Below, in pieces: positions 1 to 7,719 of a DNA stretch of 64,000 bases. Within the stretch, counting starts at the first letter, position 1. Every line of letters begins with the position of its first letter. The notes beneath the pieces are model-generated. The model was not told the DNA's origin, searched no databases, and saw nothing but the letters and a program-made list of their open reading frames with translations. This stretch comes from Clostridiales bacterium. Its GTDB lineage: Bacteria > Bacillota > Clostridia > Lachnospirales > Lachnospiraceae. A program made the position numbers and the translations under genes. The DNA is taken from contig JALEHN010000104.1 in the NCBI GenBank assembly GCA_022770525.1, positions 1 through 64,000 of the forward strand, in the 5' to 3' direction.

Positions 1-528
1 CGCCTGCTTTTAGAGGGAATCGGTGAGGATCCCGGGCGGGAAGGACTTAAAGATACTCCGGAACGAATTGCCAATATGTGCAAAGAAATTTACGGCGGTA
101 TGGATGAAGATGTCAGTGCCTATCTGAATAAAACATTTACAGTTACAGGCAGCGATATGGTTCTTGAAAAAGACATTACATTTTATTCAATGTGTGAGCA
201 TCATCTGATGCCGTTTTACGGCAAAGCGCATATTGCCTATATACCTGACGGTAAAGTTGTTGGGCTTAGTAAACTGGCAAGGACAGTGGATGCTTTTGCA
301 AAACGTGCGCAGATTCAGGAAAGGCTGACACAGCAGATCGCTGATGCCATGGCAGACTGTCTGGCACCAAAAGGTGTGATGGTTATTCTGGAAGCAGAGC
401 ATATGTGTATGACCATGCGGGGGATTAAAAAGCCGGGAAGCCGTACAGTGACCTATGCGTGCAGAGGTCTCTTTGAAAATAATCCACAGCTTATGCAGAT
501 GGTATTTGACAATATTAAAGCAGGCTAA
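1..528 (+). CDS. folE: GTP cyclohydrolase I, 5' end cut by window
   Basis: GTP cyclohydrolase I converts GTP to 7,8-dihydroneopterin triphosphate, the first step of tetrahydrofolate synthesis in the cytoplasm. The reading frame is open from base 1 (residues [20 protein letters not shown] precede the first internal Met), so the true start lies upstream of the window; 175 residues are visible. Family signatures are the zinc and catalytic CEHH stretch near base 193, the GLSKLAR segment, the QERLTQQIA segment and the second zinc Cys in EHMCM. Length and motifs match the C-terminal three quarters of a normal FolE. It heads a folate operon with the HD, folP and folB-folK genes that follow at short spacing. 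Confidence 0.95.
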   Translation, partial: RLLLEGIGEDPGREGLKDTPERIANMCKEIYGGMDEDVSAYLNKTFTVTGSDMVLEKDITFYSMCEHHLMPFYGKAHIAYIPDGKVVGLSKLARTVDAFAKRAQIQERLTQQIADAMADCLAPKGVMVILEAEHMCMTMRGIKKPGSRTVTYACRGLFENNPQLMQMVFDNIKAG

Positions 529-543
529 CTACGGAGAGATAGA

Positions 544-1026
544 GTGGACAGAATAGACAGAATCATTCATGACCGGCGTTTTACGGAGGCATTGCAAAAA
601 CTGCGGATTTATGAAAAGGGACGTATTTTTTGCGGTCACGATTTGAAGCATTTTCTGGATGTTGCAAGAATTGCATGGATATATATTCTTGAACATCATT
701 TAAATTATAAGAAAGATGTAGTTTATGCAATGGGACTTTTGCATGATATCGGCAGGATTTGCCAGTATGAGGAAAATATACCTCATCATGAAGCCGGAGC
801 CTGTATGGCTTCTGCTATTTTAAAAGATGCCGGTTATGACGAAGCTGAGACAGCATTGGTTAAAGACGCAATTTTGCATCACAGGAAAGAAGAAAATGAA
901 GATCCGGCATCGTTAAATGCGATTCTTTATATGGCCGATAAAAAATCAAGAGCATGTTATATGTGCGATGCAATCGATTTGTGTCACTGGCCGGATTCAA
1001 TAAAAAATAAATCAGTTACAGATTGA
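544..1026 (+). CDS. HD-domain phosphohydrolase in folate operon
   Basis: A 160-residue HD-superfamily metal-dependent phosphohydrolase. The HD dyad is in LLHDIG (H67, D68), with upstream histidines in GHDLKH (residues 32-36), the HH pair of ILHHRKE near residue 112, and an ADKKSR segment typical of stand-alone HD domains. The start is GTG at 544, preceded by GGAGAGATA. It lies 15 bases after folE and just before folP. In several Clostridia an HD protein sits at this place in the folate cluster, and a role in removing phosphate from dihydroneopterin phosphates is conceivable, but that is inference from context. The substrate cannot be read from the sequence. Confidence 0.85.
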   Translation: MDRIDRIIHDRRFTEALQKLRIYEKGRIFCGHDLKHFLDVARIAWIYILEHHLNYKKDVVYAMGLLHDIGRICQYEENIPHHEAGACMASAILKDAGYDEAETALVKDAILHHRKEENEDPASLNAILYMADKKSRACYMCDAIDLCHWPDSIKNKSVTD

Positions 1027-1043
1027 AGATAGAGAAGAAGACA

Positions 1044-1871
1044 ATGATAAAACAGATGAAAATTGGAAACAGAATTTTTGATATCGGCAGCCATACGTAC
1101 ATTATGGGCATCCTAAATGTGACACCGGATTCATTTTCAGACGGCGGCAGCTACAAAACGGTAGATGATGCATTATATCGTACAGAGCAAATGATTGGCG
1201 AAGGCGCGGATATCATTGATGTGGGCGGTGAGTCTACCCGTCCCGGTTATAAAAAAACGCTGACAAATGAAGAGGAAATGGCAAGAGTGCTTCCTGTGAT
1301 TGAAAAAATCAGGGAAAAATTTGATATTCCGATTTCTATAGATACCCATAAGGCACAGGTGGCCGAGGCTGCAATTCTTGCCGGAGCTGACCTTGTCAAC
1401 GATATATGGGGATTTAAATATGATGCAAAGATGGCGGACATTGTTAAAAAATATGATGCGGCATGCTGTCTTATGCACAATAAAAATGAGGCTGTATATC
1501 ATAACTTTATGAAAGAATGTGCAGATGAACTGAAGTCATCGGTGATGCTTGCAAAAGCTGCAGGTATTTCTGATGATAAAATCATGATTGATCCCGGTGT
1601 CGGATTTGGTAAGACTTATGAGCATAATCTGATCGTTTTAAAACACTTAAAGGATTTTAATGCTCTTGGATATCCGGTACTTCTTGGAGCTTCAAGAAAA
1701 TCTGTGATAGGACTTACCCTTGACACATCTGTGGATGACAGAGTGATCGGTACTTGTGTGACAACGGCTTTTGCTGCGGCGGCAGGTACAGCTTTTGTCC
1801 GTGTCCATGATATTAAGGCAAATAAGCAGGCCATCATGATGGCGGAAGCTATAAATCATATGAATCAGTAA
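1044..1871 (+). CDS. folP: dihydropteroate synthase
   Basis: Condenses 6-hydroxymethyl-dihydropterin diphosphate with p-aminobenzoate to give dihydropteroate; it is the sulfonamide target. The TIM-barrel family motifs are all present: ILNVTPDSFSDGG in loop 1, GGESTRPG in loop 2, the pterin-binding DIWGF, MIDPGVGFGKT, GASRKSVIG, and the terminal RVHDI. ATG 1044 is chosen because AGAGAAGAAG precedes it at normal spacing. A TTG 21 bases upstream would overlap the HD gene. This gives 275 residues, normal for FolP. It lies between the HD gene and the folB-folK fusion. Confidence 0.95.
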   Translation: MIKQMKIGNRIFDIGSHTYIMGILNVTPDSFSDGGSYKTVDDALYRTEQMIGEGADIIDVGGESTRPGYKKTLTNEEEMARVLPVIEKIREKFDIPISIDTHKAQVAEAAILAGADLVNDIWGFKYDAKMADIVKKYDAACCLMHNKNEAVYHNFMKECADELKSSVMLAKAAGISDDKIMIDPGVGFGKTYEHNLIVLKHLKDFNALGYPVLLGASRKSVIGLTLDTSVDDRVIGTCVTTAFAAAAGTAFVRVHDIKANKQAIMMAEAINHMNQ

Positions 1872-1889
1872 CAGATGGGAGCATGGAAC

Positions 1890-2717
1890 ATGGATCAGAT
1901 AACGATTAAAAATCTTGAAATATTTGCAAACCATGGTGTGTACGAAGAAGAAAACAGGCTCGGTCAGCTTTTTATCGTCAGCGCGGTGCTTTACGTGAAT
2001 ACGTGGAGAGCGGGCAATAAAGATGATCTTGATATGTCGGTTGATTATGGCAGTGTCTGTAAAATGATCGCAGACTGCATGGAGAAAAAAACCTTTCATT
2101 TAATCGAAGCTGCGGCAGAATATACAGCAAGAGAGATATTAAGGGCATTTCCTTTAGTTCACAGGGTCGACCTTACGATCAACAAGCCGTGGGCACCGAT
2201 TGGACTTCATCTTGATACAGCGGGGGTGACCATACATCGGGGACGTCACAGAGCGTATATAGGTGTGGGAAGCAACATCGGTGATTCAAAGACGATTATT
2301 TCTATGGCTTTAAAGCATATTTCAGGCATTCCGGATATAGAGATTAAGAAGTGCTCTGACTTCATAATCACACCGCCGTATGGTGTGACAGATCAGCCGG
2401 ATTTCTTAAATGGATGTGTGGAAATTGAGACACTGATGGAGCCGGAGGAGCTTCTTGATACTTTAAATCAGATTGAAAAGATTTTCGGCCGCGAGCGGGT
2501 GATTCACTGGGGACCGAGAACGCTTGACCTGGATATTTTGTTTTATGATGATTGTGTGATCAACACTAAGCGGCTGACAGTACCGCATCCGGATATGGCA
2601 AACCGCGGTTTTGTACTGGAACCGTTAAACCAGATTGCCGGATGGTATATGCATCCGCTTTATCATAAAACAGTAGAAAAGCTATATAATGAATGGATAC
2701 GGGGGAGAAAAGAATGA
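1890..2717 (+). CDS. folB-folK fusion: bifunctional dihydroneopterin aldolase / HPPK
   Basis: A two-domain folate enzyme of 275 residues. Residues 1-118 are dihydroneopterin aldolase (FolB): ANHGVYEEEN near the N-terminus, the FHLIEAAAE segment, and the active-site lysine region TINKPWAPI. Residues 120-275 are 6-hydroxymethyl-7,8-dihydropterin pyrophosphokinase (FolK): YIGVGSNIGD, then GPRTLDLDILFYDD with the magnesium-binding aspartates, and VPHPDMANRGFVLEPL. The two domains carry out consecutive steps upstream of FolP. ATG 1890 has GGGAG about 8 bases upstream, better than ATG 1875. The stop overlaps the next start as ATGA, so translation is coupled. Confidence 0.95.
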   Translation: MDQITIKNLEIFANHGVYEEENRLGQLFIVSAVLYVNTWRAGNKDDLDMSVDYGSVCKMIADCMEKKTFHLIEAAAEYTAREILRAFPLVHRVDLTINKPWAPIGLHLDTAGVTIHRGRHRAYIGVGSNIGDSKTIISMALKHISGIPDIEIKKCSDFIITPPYGVTDQPDFLNGCVEIETLMEPEELLDTLNQIEKIFGRERVIHWGPRTLDLDILFYDDCVINTKRLTVPHPDMANRGFVLEPLNQIAGWYMHPLYHKTVEKLYNEWIRGRKE

Positions 2718-3715
2718 TAGATCTTCATGTACATTTGGATGGTTCCATTCGTCCGCAGACACTGGTCGAACTTGCCAGAGAGCAGGACGCTCATCTGCCG
2801 ACTTATGATATCAACCGCATTAAGGATTACCTTGTGGTTTCCGCAGATTGTAATAATATAGACGACTATTTAAAGCGATTTGATCTGTCACTTGCTGTAT
2901 TGCAGTCAAGAAAACCAATCCGCCGTGTTGTCAGTGAGCTTGTGAGAGATCTTGACCATCAGGGTGTCATTTATGCTGAAATCAGATTGATGCCTCAGTC
3001 CCACATACTTCGGGGTATGACGCAGAAACAGGTAGTGGAGGCGGCGCTTGAAGGCTTAAAGCAGGGAATGGAATACAGCCGTCATATTAAAGCAAACCTT
3101 GTTTTGTGCACAATGCGCGGCGCCGATGAAAAAGATAATTTCGCAACGATTGTTGAAGCTGCAAATCACATGGGACGTGGTGTTGTCGGTGTGGATATGC
3201 TTGGCGATGAATATACTTATAGAAATGATATGTATGCAGGTCAGTTTCAGCTGCTTAGAGAAGAACATATTCCTTTTACAGTTCATGCCGGTGTTATGGT
3301 CGGCGCTGAAAGCATCCGCCAGGTTGTGGAATATGGCGCAAAACGTATCGGTCACGGTATAAGGGCAACTGAAGACGAGAGTCTGATGCAGCTTTTAAAG
3401 GAACAGGGCATTATTCTTGAAATGTGCCCGTCAAGCAATGTCCAGTCAAGATCCGTGCAAAATATTGAAAGTCATCCGATCAAGAAGTTTTTTGATATGG
3501 GAATCAAAGTGACTGTTGGCACTGATGATATGACCATCTGTGATACAAACCTTAAAAAGGAATATGCACTGATCAAAGAGCATCTCGGATTTACAGATGA
3601 AGATATATATCAGATGAATCAGTACGCCATTGAGGGGGCATTTATTTCGGGGTATGAAAAAAGGAGACTTAGTCAGAGACTGAAGGAGAGTTTTTTCGAT
3701 GAAAACGCTAATTGA
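2714..3715 (+). CDS. adenosine deaminase family protein, catalytic Glu replaced
   Basis: An amidohydrolase-fold protein of 333 residues in the adenosine/AMP deaminase family. The N-terminal metal motif HVHLDGS, the GAKRIGHG segment and the metal/catalytic pair GTDD are present. The usual HAGE motif, whose Glu protonates the purine ring, reads HAGV here (Val near residue 194), and the usual TDDP reads TDDM. The zinc ligands look intact, so the fold is sound, but ordinary adenosine deamination is doubtful. ATG 2714 is preceded by GGGGGAGA and overlaps the folB-folK stop. Its end overlaps pheA by 17 bases. A related deaminase or hydrolase with another substrate is possible. Confidence 0.8.
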   Translation: MIDLHVHLDGSIRPQTLVELAREQDAHLPTYDINRIKDYLVVSADCNNIDDYLKRFDLSLAVLQSRKPIRRVVSELVRDLDHQGVIYAEIRLMPQSHILRGMTQKQVVEAALEGLKQGMEYSRHIKANLVLCTMRGADEKDNFATIVEAANHMGRGVVGVDMLGDEYTYRNDMYAGQFQLLREEHIPFTVHAGVMVGAESIRQVVEYGAKRIGHGIRATEDESLMQLLKEQGIILEMCPSSNVQSRSVQNIESHPIKKFFDMGIKVTVGTDDMTICDTNLKKEYALIKEHLGFTDEDIYQMNQYAIEGAFISGYEKRRLSQRLKESFFDENAN

Positions 3716-4835
3716 ATTAAGAGATGAAATAGACAGAATTGACAAAGAGATGGTGCGCCTGTTTGAAGAACGTATGCTTGTGGCAGAAAATGTGGCAAAG
3801 TATAAAATGACGATCGGCAAGGCTGTGCTTGACAAAACCCGGGAAAAAGAAAAAATTGAAAATGTCCGTTCACTGGCGCATACAGATTTTAATGCCAGGG
3901 GTGTTGAGGCTTTATTTTCACAGCTGATGACAATCAGCCGTATGCGCCAGTATATGCTGATGGCACAGGCAGATACCGACAGCTTTGGCTTTAAATGCGA
4001 TACGCAGGTGATCACACAAAAGACAAAGGTTGTTTTCGCGGGTGTCAGAGGCGCCTACGGTCAGCAGGCCATGGATGGTTATTTTGGTAAAGACATTGAT
4101 AGTTTCAATGTAACAACATTTAAAGAAGCGATGGATAAAGTGTCTTCCGGTGAAGCCGAATATGGTGTTTTGCCTATAGAAAACTCATCAACAGGGATTA
4201 TTACAGATGTTTATGACCTTCTTGCGGCTAATAATAACTATATCGTCGGTGTCTACGATGTCAAGGTTGAACATGCGCTTCTCGGTATTCCGGGCGCGAA
4301 AATTGAGCAGATCAAAACTGTTTATTCCCATGCTCAGGGACTTTTGCAGTGCAGAAAGTTTTTAAAAGATAAAAACTGGGAAGAGATCAGTCTTGCCAAC
4401 ACAGCCATTGCTGCCAAAAAGGTGGTTGATGACAAAGATCCTTCTCAGGCGGCCATTGCCAGCGTCCTGGCGGCAAAAGTACACGGCCTTGATATTCTGG
4501 CTAAAGAGATCAATGACATCGATAATAATACAACCCGTTTTATTATTATAAAAAATCAGAAGCATTTTACACCAGAGGCTGATAAAATCAGTATTTGTTT
4601 TGAAGTCGCTCATGAAAGCGGTACACTTTATAATGTACTGTCTCATTTTATTTTTAATGGTCTGAATATGTCAAAAATCGAATCACGGCCGATTCGCGGT
4701 CAAAAGTTTCAATACCGCTTTTTTGTCGATTTTGAGGGAAATCTTAACGATAAAAATGTTATCGGCGCAATGACCGGTATTATGTCAGAGACACAAAATT
4801 TCAGAATTCTTGGCAATTATGAAAGTATTGACTGA
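3699..4835 (+). CDS. pheA: chorismate mutase / prephenate dehydratase (P-protein)
   Basis: A bifunctional 378-residue enzyme of phenylalanine synthesis. Residues 1-90 form an AroQ-type helical chorismate mutase (LRDEIDRIDKEMVRLFEERM, with KYK and EKE catalytic-site segments). Residues 107-285 are prephenate dehydratase, starting FAGVRGAYGQQA, with ENSSTGII and the catalytic NTTRFIII. The remainder is an ACT regulatory domain with the ESRPIRG motif that senses phenylalanine. The three-domain order matches bacterial P-proteins. The start at 3699 lies inside the end of the deaminase gene, and GGAGAG precedes it. Feedback inhibition by phenylalanine is expected from the ACT domain. Confidence 0.95.
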   Translation: MKTLIELRDEIDRIDKEMVRLFEERMLVAENVAKYKMTIGKAVLDKTREKEKIENVRSLAHTDFNARGVEALFSQLMTISRMRQYMLMAQADTDSFGFKCDTQVITQKTKVVFAGVRGAYGQQAMDGYFGKDIDSFNVTTFKEAMDKVSSGEAEYGVLPIENSSTGIITDVYDLLAANNNYIVGVYDVKVEHALLGIPGAKIEQIKTVYSHAQGLLQCRKFLKDKNWEEISLANTAIAAKKVVDDKDPSQAAIASVLAAKVHGLDILAKEINDIDNNTTRFIIIKNQKHFTPEADKISICFEVAHESGTLYNVLSHFIFNGLNMSKIESRPIRGQKFQYRFFVDFEGNLNDKNVIGAMTGIMSETQNFRILGNYESID

Positions 4836-4845
4836 GGTGACAACA

Positions 4846-6153
4846 GTGAAGATCAGAAAAAGTGAATTGATTTTATATAGAAGTTTTAATGAAGACGTAT
4901 TTGAAAAGATGGTCAATGCGGCCAATACATACGACAGCGGGGATTGTGACAGGGAAGCGCTGATTAATGATATTTATCATTGTATTAATGAAATTGTTTC
5001 CATAGCCCGTGATCACGGGTTTGAGGGCAATCTCTGGCACGGTTATCTGACGTATTTGCTGACAACCAACGAAAATGCGTTCAGTATGTCCTGTGAAAAG
5101 CAGGGTGCGATTGAAGGCAGCTTAAATGATCTGGCGCTGCATGATCTGGAAATCTTTCGGGAAGCTTATGCCTTTGACTGGAAAACGGTTGAAAAGGTTC
5201 TTCATGTGCGTTTCCTTGGACTCATCAGCGCTTATGAAGGTGTCGATAAACATGGTGTTGTGTACAGCCGTTCATTAAGAGACAGGATCGACCAGTTAAA
5301 CGGGCTTTTGTCACAGGCATCGTCGGCAGAGGAAATGTATCTTGCACTGACATCGTTTTACAAGGATTACGGTGTCGGAAAGTACGGACTTCACCGAGCC
5401 TTTAAGCTTATGGAGTTTAAACAGGGTGAGACATGCATTATGCCGATTACAAAAACAGAGAAGGTCAGTCTTTCGGATATTGTCGGCTATGATATTCAGA
5501 AGCAGAAGCTTGTTGATAATACAAGAGCGTTTGTCGAGGGACGAAGAGCCAATAATGCCCTTCTGTACGGTGACAGCGGTACCGGCAAATCAACAAGTAT
5601 CAAGGCAATTTTAAATGAGTTTTATAAAGACGGTCTGCGAATGATTGAAATATATAAGCATCAGTTTAAGAACATTTCAGATGTGATCGCTCAGATTAAA
5701 AACAGAAATTACAAGTTTATTCTTTATATGGACGACCTGTCGTTTGAAGAATTTGAAATTGAATACAAGTTTTTAAAGGCAGTCATTGAGGGCGGACTGG
5801 AAACGAAACCGGATAATGTACTGATTTACGCAACAAGCAACAGAAGGCATCTGATCAGGGAAACCTGGGCAGACAGAAAGCAGAACGCGGATGATGTTCA
5901 CGGCGCTGATTCTGTTCAGGAAAAACTCTCTTTGGCAACAAGATTCGGTGTCAGTATTTATTACGGTAAGCCGAGCCAGAAAGAATATATCAATATTGCC
6001 CAGACATTGGCGAAACGTTATGGCATAGCAATGTCTGAAGAAGACATCGCAAAAGAGGCTGTGAAGTGGGAAATGAGTCATGGCGGGCTTTCAGGCCGTA
6101 CGGCACAGCAGTTTATCAATTATCTGGCAGGAAAGGTACCGGATGAAGTGTAA
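4846..6153 (+). CDS. DUF815-family AAA ATPase
   Basis: A cytoplasmic AAA+ ATPase of 435 residues from the DUF815 family. Walker A is GDSGTGKS near residue 245, Walker B is FILYMDDLSFEE, and the sensor region is YATSNRRHLIRE. The N-terminal 200 residues are helical with no recognised domain. GTG 4846 is chosen because GAGGTG lies 6 bases upstream; an ATG at 4819 would sit inside pheA. It lies 13 bases before the Ppx/GppA gene, so they are probably co-transcribed. The molecular function of DUF815 ATPases is not established, and a link to polyphosphate metabolism here is only contextual. Confidence 0.88.
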   Translation: MKIRKSELILYRSFNEDVFEKMVNAANTYDSGDCDREALINDIYHCINEIVSIARDHGFEGNLWHGYLTYLLTTNENAFSMSCEKQGAIEGSLNDLALHDLEIFREAYAFDWKTVEKVLHVRFLGLISAYEGVDKHGVVYSRSLRDRIDQLNGLLSQASSAEEMYLALTSFYKDYGVGKYGLHRAFKLMEFKQGETCIMPITKTEKVSLSDIVGYDIQKQKLVDNTRAFVEGRRANNALLYGDSGTGKSTSIKAILNEFYKDGLRMIEIYKHQFKNISDVIAQIKNRNYKFILYMDDLSFEEFEIEYKFLKAVIEGGLETKPDNVLIYATSNRRHLIRETWADRKQNADDVHGADSVQEKLSLATRFGVSIYYGKPSQKEYINIAQTLAKRYGIAMSEEDIAKEAVKWEMSHGGLSGRTAQQFINYLAGKVPDEV

Positions 6154-6166
6154 GGGGGAGAAATGC

Positions 6167-7705
6167 ATGGCAATGAAAACCTTTGCGGCTATTGAGGTCG
6201 GCTCAAACGAGCTGGAGCTTAAAGTATATGAGATTAGTAAAAAAATAGGAATCCGGCAGATCGATCAGGTCCGTTATATCATCGAACTTGGCAGTGATGC
6301 GTATTCCAGCGGAATGATCAGCTATGAACTTGTCAACGAGCTTTGCAGTGTTTTAAAGAAGTTCAAGTTTAAAATGGATGAATATCAGGTGGATAATTAT
6401 GTGGCTTACGGCGGCAGTGCGTTAAGGGAAGCCTCAAACGGCAATATGATCGTTGACCAGATCAGAATAAAAACCGGACTTAAGGTGAAACTGATCAGCA
6501 ACGCACAGCAGCGTTTTCTTGTCTTTAAATCCATAGCCTTTAAAATGAAGAATTTTGAAACACTGATCAATGAAGGGGCGCTGATTATTGATATCGGTTC
6601 GGGAAGTCTTCAGGTATCTGTATTTGAGGACGGTGTTTTGCAGGTTTCAAAAAATATACGCCTCGGCTCATTAAGAATACGGGAGCTTTTATCGGCGATG
6701 GAAGGACAGACAAGTGATTTTGTCAATGTCATCAGAGAATTTGTTGATAACGGTATTTACGCCCACAGTCTTCATCAGCTGAAAAATATGAAGCTTAAAC
6801 ATGCAGTTATTGTCGGAGAAGAATTCTCAACGATTGTGAAATATAGCGGTATACAGTCTGAAGAGGGATGTATGACGATCGGACAGTTTGATAAAACATA
6901 CAAACAACTGATCGGCAAAAATCCGAATCAGATTCAGGAAGAACTTGATATCCCATATGAGCAGGCTTCGGTCATGATTCCGACAGCGATTGTTTTAAAA
7001 GAAATCGTACGTCAGACATCTGTCGATACGCTCTGGCAGGCGGCGTCAGATCTCTGCGACGGCATGGCGCTTGATTACAGTCAGAAGGTGGAACGTTTTC
7101 TTCTGGCTCATGATTTTACAAAAGATATTATTAAAAGCGTCCGTTGGATCGCAAAGAAATATGACAGCGATGAAGCCCATGTGCGCAATGTGGAAAATCA
7201 TGCAAAAGCACTTTTTGATGCGACAAAGAAAATATCGGGATTGAACCAGCGGCACAGGCTGCTTTTGCAGACAGCGGCGATACTGCACGATACAGGTAAA
7301 TTTATTAACGGTTCCAAAAGCGTTTATAACTCCTGTCACATTATCAGGGAGACGGAAATTATCGGACTATCTGATGCGGAAAGAGAGATCGTGTCCTGTA
7401 TTGTTTTATATAATTCCAGCGCTTATGTACCAAAATATGAGAAAATGAGTCATGAAATCGACAGAGACAGCTATATGGATCTTTTGAAACTGTCGGCTAT
7501 TTTCGGACTTGCCAATGCCATGGATAAAAGTCATCGTCAGAAAATGGATAAAATTCGCGTCACCATCGCAGAAAATGAAATGAAGATTACTGCCGATACG
7601 ATTTATGACATCACACTTGAACAGAGTATGGTCGAAGAAAAGTCAGGATTTTTTGAGGAAATATTTGGTATAAAACCAGTGCTTCGTCAGAAGCGCAGTA
7701 TTTGA
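6167..7705 (+). CDS. Ppx/GppA-family phosphatase with C-terminal HD domain
   Basis: A 512-residue protein of the exopolyphosphatase / guanosine pentaphosphatase family. The N-terminal half has the actin-like ASKHA fold: phosphate-1 loop AAIEVGSNELEL and phosphate-2 loop IIDIGSGSLQVSVF. The C-terminal part carries an HD-type domain (AAILHDTGKFIN, with downstream His in CHIIRE). It probably releases phosphate from polyphosphate chains or from pppGpp. The usual DIGSN and GGGS motifs read EVGSN and GSGS, so catalytic strength or specificity may differ. ATG 6167 has GGGGGAG 6 bases upstream. It directly precedes ppk, a common polyphosphate gene arrangement. Confidence 0.9.
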   Translation: MAMKTFAAIEVGSNELELKVYEISKKIGIRQIDQVRYIIELGSDAYSSGMISYELVNELCSVLKKFKFKMDEYQVDNYVAYGGSALREASNGNMIVDQIRIKTGLKVKLISNAQQRFLVFKSIAFKMKNFETLINEGALIIDIGSGSLQVSVFEDGVLQVSKNIRLGSLRIRELLSAMEGQTSDFVNVIREFVDNGIYAHSLHQLKNMKLKHAVIVGEEFSTIVKYSGIQSEEGCMTIGQFDKTYKQLIGKNPNQIQEELDIPYEQASVMIPTAIVLKEIVRQTSVDTLWQAASDLCDGMALDYSQKVERFLLAHDFTKDIIKSVRWIAKKYDSDEAHVRNVENHAKALFDATKKISGLNQRHRLLLQTAAILHDTGKFINGSKSVYNSCHIIRETEIIGLSDAEREIVSCIVLYNSSAYVPKYEKMSHEIDRDSYMDLLKLSAIFGLANAMDKSHRQKMDKIRVTIAENEMKITADTIYDITLEQSMVEEKSGFFEEIFGIKPVLRQKRSI

Positions 7706-7719
7706 AAGGAGTAATATCA

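Noticed and set aside
3446-4015. 189-residue antisense frame opposite the deaminase/pheA junction
   Set aside because: Overlaps two well-supported genes and lacks a start signal or domain.
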